Shown here: positions 28,400 to 36,573 of the stretch, piece by piece
Position numbering within the stretch: the first letter of the stretch is position 1
How the letters are laid out: the number at the start of each line of letters is the position of its first letter
Source of the DNA: Polynucleobacter meluiroseus
GTDB taxonomy: Bacteria > Pseudomonadota > Gammaproteobacteria > Burkholderiales > Burkholderiaceae
DNA: 64,000 nucleotides
NCBI GenBank assembly: GCA_945881875.1
Contig: CAMCVH010000003.1
Span: forward strand, 62,001 to 126,000
Direction of reading: 5' to 3'
Position numbers and translations under genes: made by a program
Notes under the pieces: model-generated
What the model was told of the DNA's origin: nothing
The model's input: the letters and a program-made list of their open reading frames with translations, nothing else
Databases searched by the model: none

Positions 28400-28810
28400 C
28401 TATTTGATCAGAGGCAAGCTGGCCTGGTTCCAGGCAGTAATTCCGCCCTCCATGCAAGCAACCTCATCAAATCCAGCTTTTTTAAACTTTCCAGCAGCGT
28501 TATTTGCTCTAGATCCGCTTAAACAAACTAAAATAATAGGCTTACGGGCGTCTAAACGGAGTTTTGAGATCCCATCCAGCTCTTTCAGGGGAAGGTGCTT
28601 AGAGTTAGCAATATGTCCAGTCTTGTACTCTTCGACTGAACGTACGTCAACAATTTGCGCGTTTCTCTGGTTGACCCACTGAATGGCAGTGTGTACGCTA
28701 ATAAGCTCTTTATTAATACGGCCCATGATCTGGGGTAAGGCTAAAGCGAGACCTGAAGTCAACAAGGTGGCTAAAAGCAGAAGGTTATTTGTATTTGAAA
28801 TGAAGTCCAT
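28400..28810 (-). CDS. Membrane-anchored rhodanese-like protein
   Basis: A 136-residue protein with an N-terminal membrane helix (NLLLLATLLTSGLALAL) and one rhodanese domain. The domain starts at IVDVRSVEEYKTGHI and carries the active-site loop VCLSGSRA with the catalytic Cys. These YibN-like proteins are found in front of grxC-secB. ATG 28810 was chosen because TATAAT lies exactly six bases upstream; the longer ORF would run into gpmA. The sulfur donor and acceptor are unknown. Confidence 0.92.
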   Translation of the reverse strand: MDFISNTNNLLLLATLLTSGLALALPQIMGRINKELISVHTAIQWVNQRNAQIVDVRSVEEYKTGHIANSKHLPLKELDGISKLRLDARKPIILVCLSGSRANNAAGKFKKAGFDEVACMEGGITAWNQASLPLIK

Positions 28811-28816
28811 TTGTAA

Positions 28817-28826
28817 ATTATAGAAT
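28817..28826. promoter_or_regulatory. Overlapping divergent -10 elements, rhodanese (-) and gpmA (+)
   Basis: The minus strand has a perfect TATAAT (28817-28822) six bases before the rhodanese ATG. The plus strand has TAGAAT (28821-28826) six bases before the gpmA ATG. They overlap by two base pairs in a 22-bp gap, and neither gene has a Shine-Dalgarno sequence. Confidence 0.55.
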
Positions 28827-28832
28827 GTGAAT

Positions 28833-29525
28833 ATGAAACAACTTGTACTTATTCGCCATGGCGAATCCCAATGGAACCTAGAAAACCGCTTTACAGGCTG
28901 GGTAGACGTTGATTTAACACCAACCGGCATCCAACAAGCAAAGCAAGCTGGAGAGAGTTTAAAGGCTGCCGGCTATGATTTTGACATTGCTTACACATCT
29001 GTGCTTAAAAGAGCTATCAGAACGCTTTGGCACACCCAAGAAGCTATGGATAGACTTTGGCTGCCGGTAGTTCACAGCTGGCGCCTCAATGAACGCCACT
29101 ATGGAGCCCTTGCAGGCCTCAATAAAGCTGAAACTGCAGCAAAATACGGCGACGATCAGGTTCATACTTGGAGAAGGTCTTACGATATTAGGCCCCCTTT
29201 GTTGGAGCCAACCGATCCACGAGCATCTTTTGATGACCCACGTTACGCCAAGCTTAAACGTGAAGAAATCCCACTTGGAGAATGCTTAAAAGACAATGTG
29301 GAAAGAGTAATTCCTCTTTGGGAAGAGTCAATTGCACCAGCACTTCGAGCTGGAAAACGGGTTCTGATCGCAGCGCACGGAAACAGTATCCGTTCTTTAG
29401 TAAAGTATTTGGATGATGTGTCAGATGCAGATATCATGGAAATTAATATTCCTAATGGCATTCCCCTTATTTACGAACTTGATGACAATCTCAAACCAAT
29501 CAAACATTTTTACTTGGAAAAATAA
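28833..29525 (+). CDS. gpmA: 2,3-bisphosphoglycerate-dependent phosphoglycerate mutase
   Basis: The 230-residue glycolytic enzyme interconverts 3- and 2-phosphoglycerate. The phosphohistidine is in [10 protein letters not shown], followed by [12 protein letters not shown], the [17 protein letters not shown] segment, and the second active-site His in [14 protein letters not shown] 28833 is preferred over GTG 28827 because of the TAGAAT-N6-ATG spacing and the family N-terminus [10 protein letters not shown]. ctpA follows by three bases. Confidence 0.96.
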   Translation: MKQLVLIRHGESQWNLENRFTGWVDVDLTPTGIQQAKQAGESLKAAGYDFDIAYTSVLKRAIRTLWHTQEAMDRLWLPVVHSWRLNERHYGALAGLNKAETAAKYGDDQVHTWRRSYDIRPPLLEPTDPRASFDDPRYAKLKREEIPLGECLKDNVERVIPLWEESIAPALRAGKRVLIAAHGNSIRSLVKYLDDVSDADIMEINIPNGIPLIYELDDNLKPIKHFYLEK

Positions 29526-29528
29526 ACT

Positions 29529-30965
29529 ATGTATCGCTCACTAAAGAGTATTGCCCTAGTTTGTACTGGTCTCATTGCTGGAGTTGCTTTAACTCTTCAA
29601 CTCTCTGCAACTGCTCAGCAAGGTTCATCAAATCTCCCACTTGATGAACTTAGAAGCTTGTCGAATGTTTTCGGCCAAATCAAGCGAGACTACGTTGAGC
29701 CTGTTGAAGATAAAAGATTGCTGACGGATGCCATTAAAGGAATGGTGAGTGGTTTAGATCCTCACTCATCTTATTTAGACAAAAAAGACTTTGCTGAAAT
29801 GCAGGAGCATACACAGGGTAAGTTTGCAGGTCTTGGTATTGAAATCACAGCTGAGGATGGGCTTGTCAAAGTTTTAAACCCAATCGAAGATACGCCTGCT
29901 GCCAGAGCTGGCATCCAACCAGGTGACTTGATAACTCGATTGGATGATAAGCCTGTTCGTGGCATGACATTAGATCAATCAGTTCGTCGTATGCGCGGAG
30001 AACCTGGAACAAAAATTACAATTACTATTTTTAGAAAAAGTGAAGATCGCACCTTTCCAGTAACAATTACCCGCGCTGAAATCAAAGTTCAATCAGTTAA
30101 GGCTAGGTTATTAGATGATGGCATCGCATATGTTCGAATTACAAGTTTTCAGGAACGAACTATTCCTGACTTAGCTAAGAAACTCAATGAGCTTTACGCT
30201 AAGACACCACAAATTAAAGGTGTTGTACTTGATCTGAGAAATAATGGCGGTGGATTATTGCAAGGGGCAGTGGGTGTATCTGCAGCGTTCTTACAAAATG
30301 ATGCTTTAGTTGTATCAACTAAAGGGCAAGCTGAAGACGCTAAACAACTTTTTAAAGCAACCTTTAGTAATTACAAACTTTCAGAAAGTAAAGACGCACT
30401 AGCGGAGCTTGCTCCTATTTTCAAAAAAGTCCCAATGGTTGTTATGGTCAATGCGTTCTCTGCATCAGCATCTGAAATTGTTGCGGGGGCATTACAAGAC
30501 CACAAACGCGCCACGATTATCGGTAAGACAACGTTTGGTAAAGGCTCAGTGCAAACTGTCAGGCCATTAACCAATGACTCTGCATTGAAGCTAACAACTG
30601 CTTACTACTACACACCCACTGGTAAATCTATCCAAGCTTTCGGAGTGAAGCCAGACATTCCGGTTGATCAAAATGCTGAGGGTGATCCTGATGATGTTTT
30701 GATAACGCGTGAAATTGATAGCGAGAAACATTTAAAAAATAAGCAGTCATCAGAAGAAAAACTCATTAAAGATCGTGAAAAACGTCGTCTAGAAGAGTTG
30801 CAGCGTATTGAAGAAATCAATGCTAAAAAAACTACTGAAGAAAAAGATAAAGATCGCAAAAAACGTCCACCTGAATTTGGAACAGCTGAAGACTTTATGC
30901 TGACTCAAGCTGCGGCTTATTTGAAAGGTCAACCGGTTAAACGTTCTAAATCTCGCCTTGAGTAA
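29529..30965 (+). CDS. ctpA: Carboxy-terminal processing protease, S41 family
   Basis: The 478-residue periplasmic serine protease has a signal peptide (ALVCTGLIAGVALTLQLSATA), a PDZ domain (about 90-175; GLGIEITAEDGLVKV) and a catalytic domain. The catalytic domain has VLDLRNNGGGLLQGAV, the nucleophile Ser in VNAFSASASEIVAGALQD and the Lys in GKTTFGKGSVQT. A charged coiled-coil-like section (about 395-450) precedes the end. Relatives trim C-termini of envelope proteins and control cell-wall hydrolases; the target here is unknown. Confidence 0.95.
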   Translation: MYRSLKSIALVCTGLIAGVALTLQLSATAQQGSSNLPLDELRSLSNVFGQIKRDYVEPVEDKRLLTDAIKGMVSGLDPHSSYLDKKDFAEMQEHTQGKFAGLGIEITAEDGLVKVLNPIEDTPAARAGIQPGDLITRLDDKPVRGMTLDQSVRRMRGEPGTKITITIFRKSEDRTFPVTITRAEIKVQSVKARLLDDGIAYVRITSFQERTIPDLAKKLNELYAKTPQIKGVVLDLRNNGGGLLQGAVGVSAAFLQNDALVVSTKGQAEDAKQLFKATFSNYKLSESKDALAELAPIFKKVPMVVMVNAFSASASEIVAGALQDHKRATIIGKTTFGKGSVQTVRPLTNDSALKLTTAYYYTPTGKSIQAFGVKPDIPVDQNAEGDPDDVLITREIDSEKHLKNKQSSEEKLIKDREKRRLEELQRIEEINAKKTTEEKDKDRKKRPPEFGTAEDFMLTQAAAYLKGQPVKRSKSRLE

Positions 30966-30967
30966 TT

Positions 30968-30973
30968 TAAGAT
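30968..30973 (+). promoter_or_regulatory. Candidate -10 (TAAGAT) for moeB
   Basis: TAAGAT is followed by exactly six bases and the moeB ATG, within the 14-bp gap after ctpA. No Shine-Dalgarno sequence is seen, so moeB may have its own leaderless transcript despite lying in line with ctpA. Confidence 0.35.
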
Positions 30974-30979
30974 TAGCGT

Positions 30980-31732
30980 ATGAATGATCAGGATCTTCTT
31001 CGCTACTCACGTCATATTCTTTTAGATGACATAGGCATTGAGGGTCAAGAACAAATCTTAGCTGCTCACGTTGTTATTATTGGCGCTGGTGGTTTAGGCT
31101 CTGCAGCTGCCCCATATTTGGCTGCAGCAGGCGTCCAAAATATAACCCTGATCGATCATGACAAAGTTGACTTGACCAACCTTCAACGTCAAATCATGCA
31201 TCAACATGATTCTATCGGCCTAGCTAAAGTTGTATCTGGGAAAAAAATGCTGGAAAAGCTAAACCCCGGATTAATTGTTAAAGCTATAGAAAAAAAAGCT
31301 GACGAGCTATTACTCAACGAACTTGCCCCAACCGCAACAGTTGTCTTAGATTGTAGTGATAATTTTTCTACTAGGCAGTTAGTTAACAGAGTATGCGTAA
31401 AACATAGCACTCCATTAGTCAGTGGCTCTGCCATTAAATTTGACGGTCAGATAACTGTTCTAGATTCTCGTCAATCTAATGCGCCATGCTATGCATGCTT
31501 ATTCCCACCTGAGCAAAGTTTTGATGAAATTCAGTGCTCAACTATGGGCGTATTTTCGCCATTAGTTGGCATAATCGGTGCTATGCAAGTAGCTCAAGCA
31601 TTACAACTAATTATGGGTATTGGTCATACGCTAATAGGAAGATTGCTTTTGTGGGATGCTCGCTCAACCGAAGTACAAGTAATTCAAATTTCTAAACGAG
31701 AAGGCTGTTCTGTTTGCTCTACAAAGAGTTAA
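30980..31732 (+). CDS. moeB: HesA/MoeB/ThiF family E1-like adenylyltransferase
   Basis: The 250-residue protein adenylates the C-terminus of a small sulfur-carrier protein such as MoaD or ThiS. Motifs are RYSRHILLDDIGIEGQE, the nucleotide loop VVIIGAGGLGSAAAPYLAAAGV, DHDKVDLTNLQRQ, and two zinc CxxC pairs (CYAC and CSVC). There is no fused rhodanese domain. Whether it serves molybdopterin or thiamine synthesis cannot be decided here. Its end overlaps the convergent ptsI by 14 bp. Confidence 0.9.
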   Translation: MNDQDLLRYSRHILLDDIGIEGQEQILAAHVVIIGAGGLGSAAAPYLAAAGVQNITLIDHDKVDLTNLQRQIMHQHDSIGLAKVVSGKKMLEKLNPGLIVKAIEKKADELLLNELAPTATVVLDCSDNFSTRQLVNRVCVKHSTPLVSGSAIKFDGQITVLDSRQSNAPCYACLFPPEQSFDEIQCSTMGVFSPLVGIIGAMQVAQALQLIMGIGHTLIGRLLLWDARSTEVQVIQISKREGCSVCSTKS

Positions 31733-33479
31733 CTTTATTTAGTGCGATATGTAAGTCATCAGGCTCTACCGCGGATAATAATTGATCAACAGCTATCTTT
31801 AAGCTACCAATATCAGCCCGTAATATTTCTTTCTTCACTGATAGAAGCTGATTAAAGTGTAAAGAAAAATCCGTTAGTCCCATGCCTAGCAAAACCCTTG
31901 TCATTGAGGGCTCACCAGCCATTTCACCACAAACAGAAACAGGCATATTGACAGCCTTGGCATCACGGATCACGCCTGCTATTAAACGTAATACTGCTGG
32001 ATGCATTGGGTCATACAAATGTGCAACTGCATTATCTGCACGATCAATCGCCAAGGTATATTGAATCAAATCATTGGTACCAATTGAAAGATAATCTAAG
32101 CGCTTAATAAAAAGTGGTAACGCAAGTGCAGCCGCAGGAATTTCAATCATCGCTCCAACTTTGATATTTGGATCAAATGAAAGATTTTGTGTTTCTAATT
32201 GTTTTTTTGCAATTTCAATTAAAGCCAAGGTTTGATCAATCTCTTGAGCATGGGCTAGCATTGGAATTAAGATTTTCATCTGACCAAATACTGATGCCCT
32301 CAAGATAGCTCGAATCTGAATTAAGAACATATCCGGCTCGGATAGAGACCATCGAATAGCTCTCAGACCCAGTGGCGATAAATAAACTGACCGGCCATCT
32401 TCATCAACATCCAATGGTTTATCTGCACCAATATCAATCGTTCTAATCGTGACTGGCAACCCCTTCATGGCTTCGACAGTTTTTTTGTATGCCAAAAACT
32501 GCTCTTCCTCATCTGGCATTTTTCCTTTTCGATTCATGAAAAGGAATTCTGATCTAAAAAGGCCAATACCAACTGCGCCAGAATCAAGCGCTAATTTAGC
32601 ATCATCAGGCATCTCAACGTTAGCCATTAAATCAACGGGAATACCATCTAAAGTTACAGTGGGCGTGTGCTTTAAACGTAAAAGTTTTTTCTTCTCTAAC
32701 TTTCTTTGAGACTGAAGGTGGCGATACTCTTCAAGTATTAATGGGCTAGGATCAACGATGACGATTCCACGATCACCATCAATAATTAGCCAATCATCCT
32801 GATGAATCAGCTCACTGGCACGGCGAACTCCAACAGCAGCGGGTATATCTAAACTTCTTGCAACGATTGCCGTATGAGATGTTCGACCACCAAGATCAGT
32901 AATAAAACCACCAAATGCAACATCTTTAAAACGCATCATATCTGGTGGCGCTATATCATGAGCAACAACGATGACATCAGTTAGGCGATCAGCATCAGAA
33001 ATACTTTTATAAAAGGAGTGGAATGTTTGATGATCTTCACCATGATGAAGAACCTTCATTACACGCTCTACAACCTGCCTGATGTCGGTAGCTCGCTCCC
33101 TTAAATACTCATCTTCAATTTCTGCAAATTGCTCGAGTAAATCCTCTAATTGAGTGGCGAGAGCCCACTCAGCGTTATATCTTCTGTGTCTAATTAACTC
33201 TAACGGTTCTTGCGTCAAAGTTGGATCGGCCAAAATCATGGCATGAACATCTAAGAATGCTGCCATTTCTTCAGGAGCAGCTTCAGGAAGACTGGCTCTA
33301 ATTGCCTTTAATTCAACTCTAACAACTTCTAATGCGCTCAGAAGTCTTTTTTCTTCACTACTTTCAGATCCCTCTGGCACCAAGTAATGCTTGACGTCCA
33401 TCGCAGAGGGAGCAATGCGTAAGGCTTTACCGATAGCTATGCCATTGGTTACTGGTACGCCATGAAGTGTGAATGACAA
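31719..33479 (-). CDS. ptsI: PTS enzyme I (phosphoenolpyruvate-protein phosphotransferase)
   Basis: The 586-residue enzyme I takes phosphate from PEP and passes it to HPr. The active histidine is in GGRTSHTAIVARSLDIPAAVG. PEP-binding motifs include GIGLFRSEFLFMNR, IRTIDIGADKP, SIGTNDLIQYTLAIDR, and VSVCGEMAGEP with the catalytic Cys. There is no GAF domain, so it is not the PtsP type. It ends a gshA-gshB-EIIA(Man)-ptsH-ptsI operon with tight spacing. Confidence 0.96.
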   Translation of the reverse strand: MSFTLHGVPVTNGIAIGKALRIAPSAMDVKHYLVPEGSESSEEKRLLSALEVVRVELKAIRASLPEAAPEEMAAFLDVHAMILADPTLTQEPLELIRHRRYNAEWALATQLEDLLEQFAEIEDEYLRERATDIRQVVERVMKVLHHGEDHQTFHSFYKSISDADRLTDVIVVAHDIAPPDMMRFKDVAFGGFITDLGGRTSHTAIVARSLDIPAAVGVRRASELIHQDDWLIIDGDRGIVIVDPSPLILEEYRHLQSQRKLEKKKLLRLKHTPTVTLDGIPVDLMANVEMPDDAKLALDSGAVGIGLFRSEFLFMNRKGKMPDEEEQFLAYKKTVEAMKGLPVTIRTIDIGADKPLDVDEDGRSVYLSPLGLRAIRWSLSEPDMFLIQIRAILRASVFGQMKILIPMLAHAQEIDQTLALIEIAKKQLETQNLSFDPNIKVGAMIEIPAAALALPLFIKRLDYLSIGTNDLIQYTLAIDRADNAVAHLYDPMHPAVLRLIAGVIRDAKAVNMPVSVCGEMAGEPSMTRVLLGMGLTDFSLHFNQLLSVKKEILRADIGSLKIAVDQLLSAVEPDDLHIALNKVNSL

Positions 33480-33749
33480 TTACTGTCCCTCACCAAATTT
33501 GTCATTTATAAGATTTTTTATAGCATCAAATGCTTCTTGATCTTTTTCACCTGAAGTCTCTAGCGTAACGGTACTTCCAATACCGGCAGCCAGCATCATG
33601 ACACCCATAATACTTTTTGCATTTACACGGCGACCACTTTTGGATATAAAAATTTCACAGGGGTATTCACCCGCTAACTGCGTTAACTTTGCTGATGCGC
33701 GTGCATGTAAACCTAATTTATTAATAATTTTAATTTCTTCAAGTGGCAT
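33480..33749 (-). CDS. ptsH: Phosphocarrier protein HPr
   Basis: The 89-residue HPr has the phosphorylated His in KLGLHARASAKL and the regulatory serine in RRVNAKSIMGVMML, the site modified by the HprK encoded at 0.9-1.9 kb. It directly abuts ptsI and follows the EIIA(Man) gene by two bases. No sugar permease is nearby. Confidence 0.96.
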   Translation of the reverse strand: MPLEEIKIINKLGLHARASAKLTQLAGEYPCEIFISKSGRRVNAKSIMGVMMLAAGIGSTVTLETSGEKDQEAFDAIKNLINDKFGEGQ

Positions 33750-33751
33750 TT

Positions 33752-34201
33752 TTAATCCTTACTTGCCAATGGTTCAGTGAGTTGCCCGTCTAAAGCCACT
33801 TCTATGTGACCAATAGGGATGATGCCCTGCTGGCCACCATGCATCGCTTTTTGCATGACTGAATCAATCAATTCTGATCTATAAGAAATAGCGCGCATGA
33901 GCATAGGTAAATTAACGCCAGCCAACACTCTTACCCGCCCCTTAAATTCTGGAAGATGAGCCAAACGACTTGCTACGTTAGCAGGCGTTGCACCCATAAT
34001 GTCAGTGAGTATTAGAAGACCATTCTCAGAACTTATATTCTTAGCGACCTGTATTGCTTTATCTAGAGTTAACTTTGAATCTTCATGTGCCATCACATCC
34101 AGCGCGGCCAAGCGATCGGGGACATCGCCATAAACATGTCGAACAAATTCCTTAAGCGCTGAAGCTAGAGGTGCATGGGCAATAATTAAAATTCCAGCCA
34201 T
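33752..34201 (-). CDS. PTS EIIA component of the mannose family
   Basis: The 149-residue EIIA(Man) domain has the phosphorylated His in ILIIAHAPLASAL and the segments LLILTDIMGATPANVASRLA and VLAGVNLPMLMRA. It is encoded with HPr and EI but without EIIB, EIIC or EIID, as is usual in betaproteobacteria, where it probably works as a regulatory phosphate acceptor. It follows gshB by three bases. Confidence 0.92.
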   Translation of the reverse strand: MAGILIIAHAPLASALKEFVRHVYGDVPDRLAALDVMAHEDSKLTLDKAIQVAKNISSENGLLILTDIMGATPANVASRLAHLPEFKGRVRVLAGVNLPMLMRAISYRSELIDSVMQKAMHGGQQGIIPIGHIEVALDGQLTEPLASKD

Positions 34202-34204
34202 TTT

Positions 34205-35146
34205 TTATTTCAAAGTATTTTCTAAGTTTTGTAGCCACTGCTTGGCTACATCATGACCTGTTTGCTCTGTAATTTCAACAAAACAAGTAGGACTCGTCAC
34301 ATTTATCTCAGTTAGGTATCCACCGATAAAATCTAACCCTACAAGATGTAATCCTCGCTTGGCTAATATAGGCCCAAGCTGACTAGCAATCTCAAATTCT
34401 TTTACGGTCAATTTTTGAGCAACCCCTTTGCCACCAGCTGCCAAGTTACCCCTCACCTCTCCAGCTTGGGGGATTCTTGCAAGTGAAAAAGGAACTGGTT
34501 CGCCACCAATTAACAAAACTCGCTTATCCCCATCAGCAATCTCAGGAATAAACTTTTGTACCATGAGGGCTCGCTCACCATGATTGCCAAGCGTTTCAAC
34601 AATGCTGGCAATATTTAGACCATCAGCTTTGACTCTAAAGATACCCCTCCCACCCATACCATCCAGTGGTTTGATGATGATGTCCTGATGTTGCTGATGA
34701 AATGTCTTCATGTCTGTCAAACTATGACTGATGATTGTTGGTGGGGCAAATTCCATAAACTCAAGAAGTGCCAATTTTTCAGAATGGTTTCTAAGGGCTT
34801 CTGGTGCATTAAAAACTCTAGCGCCCTGACGAACTGCCTCTGATAAAAACCATGTTGCTGTGACATAACTCATATCAAAAGGAGGATCTTTTCTCATAAT
34901 GACAAAGTCAAAATGAGTTAATTCATGAAGCTCAGAACTTAAAACCTCATACCAAACTGATTCACCACGTTTGATACTTAAATTTTGACAATTACTTGTA
35001 ATTAACCCCTGAATACTTTTTAAGTCTTCAATATGGCAGTGCCATACTTGATGCCCTGCTTTGTGCGTGACATCCATCATAGCCAAAGTTGTTTCTTTTT
35101 TTACAGAAAATCCTTGAAGCGGATCTGCGATAAAAAGAAATTTCAT
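34205..35146 (-). CDS. gshB: Glutathione synthetase
   Basis: The 313-residue ATP-grasp enzyme joins glycine to gamma-glutamylcysteine. The N-terminus MKFLFIADPLQGFSVKKETTLAMM, the RKDPPFDMSYVTATW segment, the glycine-rich loop IIKPLDGMGGRGIFRV and GLDFIGGYLTEINVTSPT are typical of bacterial GshB. It lies two bases after gshA and heads into the PTS genes. Confidence 0.96.
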   Translation of the reverse strand: MKFLFIADPLQGFSVKKETTLAMMDVTHKAGHQVWHCHIEDLKSIQGLITSNCQNLSIKRGESVWYEVLSSELHELTHFDFVIMRKDPPFDMSYVTATWFLSEAVRQGARVFNAPEALRNHSEKLALLEFMEFAPPTIISHSLTDMKTFHQQHQDIIIKPLDGMGGRGIFRVKADGLNIASIVETLGNHGERALMVQKFIPEIADGDKRVLLIGGEPVPFSLARIPQAGEVRGNLAAGGKGVAQKLTVKEFEIASQLGPILAKRGLHLVGLDFIGGYLTEINVTSPTCFVEITEQTGHDVAKQWLQNLENTLK

Positions 35147-35148
35147 AA

Positions 35149-36444
35149 TTAACTTTCTGCTTCTGGATCAGTTCTTTCCAGTTCCAATGATGCAGCTAAT
35201 AATGCCAATCTTGCAACAACACCATACAAGTAAAAACGGTTAGGTACTGCAACACCCGGCTTCGCACCTAAATCAGGGATGGCGTTGTGATCAAAAGCAA
35301 GAGGGACAAAATGCATGCCTGGAGAGTTAAGGTTTTCATCAACGCCTCTTCCCGTATGAACACGATAGAAGCCGCCAACAACATAACGATCCACCATGTA
35401 AACCACTGGCTCTGAAACAGCCTCATTGATTTTTTCAAAGGTGTAAACACCCTCTTGAACTAAAACATCAGAGACTTGTAGACCTTCTTTAATAACGCTC
35501 ATCTTGTTTCGCTCTTTACGATTCAGATCTTTCACTTCACTAGCGTCTTTAACGGTCATGATTCCCATGCCATAGGTACCAGCGTCAGCCTTCACAATGA
35601 CATAAGGTTTTTCTTTGATGCCATATTCACGATATTTTCGAGCTGTTTTCTTTAAAATACTGTCAACTGCTTCTTGCAAATCTTGCTCACCAACTCTTTC
35701 ATGGAAATTAATTCCAGAACATTTTGTAAAGAACGGGTTAATCATCCATGGATCTATATCAATTACTTTTGCAAATTTTTTCGCCACATCATCATAAGCA
35801 TCAAAGTGATTAGACTTACGACGAACACCCCATCCTGAATGAAGTGGCGGCAATACATATTGCTCATGTAAGTTCTCTAAGATAGCAGGGACGCCACTTG
35901 AAAGATCATTGTTCAAAAGAATCGTGCACGGATCAAAATCTTTTAAACCTAAACGGCGACCTTTAATACCAAGCCTAACTAAAGGCTCCAAGATAAGTCG
36001 CTGTCCATCTGGCAAATCAATAGGTGTTGGCTTAGTGATATCTTCCGACAATGAACCCAAACGAACATTTAAACCTGACTGTCTCATAATAGATGAGAGG
36101 CGTGCAATATTTTGCAAATAAAAAACATTTCGCGTATGACGCTCAGGTATCAATAATAAATTTTTAGCATCAGGGCAGATTTTCTCAATCGCAGCCATTG
36201 CAGCCTGAACGGCTAACGGGAGCATTTCTGGGGATAAATTATTAAATCCCCCAGGAAATAGATTGGTATCTACCGGAGCAAGCTTAAATCCCGCATTGCG
36301 TAAATCAACTGAACAGTAAAAAGGTGGCGTATGCTCCTGCCACTCCATTCTGAACCATCTTTCGATGGTAGGTGTGGCTTCTAAAACCTTACGCTCTAGT
36401 TCAAGCAAAGGACCATTAAGGGCTGTTATCAAATGAGGTACCAT
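35149..36444 (-). CDS. gshA: Glutamate-cysteine ligase, proteobacterial GshA type
   Basis: The 431-residue enzyme makes gamma-glutamylcysteine. It belongs to the Thiobacillus/Burkholderia-type GshA family rather than the E. coli form. Landmarks are FYCSVDLRNAGFKLAPVDTNLFPGGFNNL near the N-terminus, YVIVKADAGTYGMGIMTVKD in the ATP-binding part, and a C-terminal section ending VVARLALLAASLELE. TAAAAT lies five bases before the ATG and the amtB terminator lies just upstream, so it probably starts its own transcript with gshB, EIIA(Man), ptsH and ptsI. Confidence 0.92.
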   Translation of the reverse strand: MVPHLITALNGPLLELERKVLEATPTIERWFRMEWQEHTPPFYCSVDLRNAGFKLAPVDTNLFPGGFNNLSPEMLPLAVQAAMAAIEKICPDAKNLLLIPERHTRNVFYLQNIARLSSIMRQSGLNVRLGSLSEDITKPTPIDLPDGQRLILEPLVRLGIKGRRLGLKDFDPCTILLNNDLSSGVPAILENLHEQYVLPPLHSGWGVRRKSNHFDAYDDVAKKFAKVIDIDPWMINPFFTKCSGINFHERVGEQDLQEAVDSILKKTARKYREYGIKEKPYVIVKADAGTYGMGIMTVKDASEVKDLNRKERNKMSVIKEGLQVSDVLVQEGVYTFEKINEAVSEPVVYMVDRYVVGGFYRVHTGRGVDENLNSPGMHFVPLAFDHNAIPDLGAKPGVAVPNRFYLYGVVARLALLAASLELERTDPEAES

Positions 36445-36463
36445 GCCCCATTTTAAGACAGAT

Positions 36464-36497
36464 AAAAAAAGAGCGGGCTCTTATTCAGAATCCGCTC
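36464..36497 (-). terminator. Intrinsic terminator after amtB
   Basis: Read on the minus strand: stem GAGCGG, a 15-base loop, CCGCTC, then seven T. It ends the porin-glnK-amtB transcript before gshA. A second dyad, AACCCCCTAA with TTAGGGGTT (36502-36531, one bulged C), lies between it and the amtB stop. Confidence 0.85.
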
Positions 36498-36573
36498 CTC
36501 AAACCCCCTAAACTTCTCAGTATTAGGGGTTATTCCACATTACATTTCACATAGATTTACAAAGAACCCTTTA

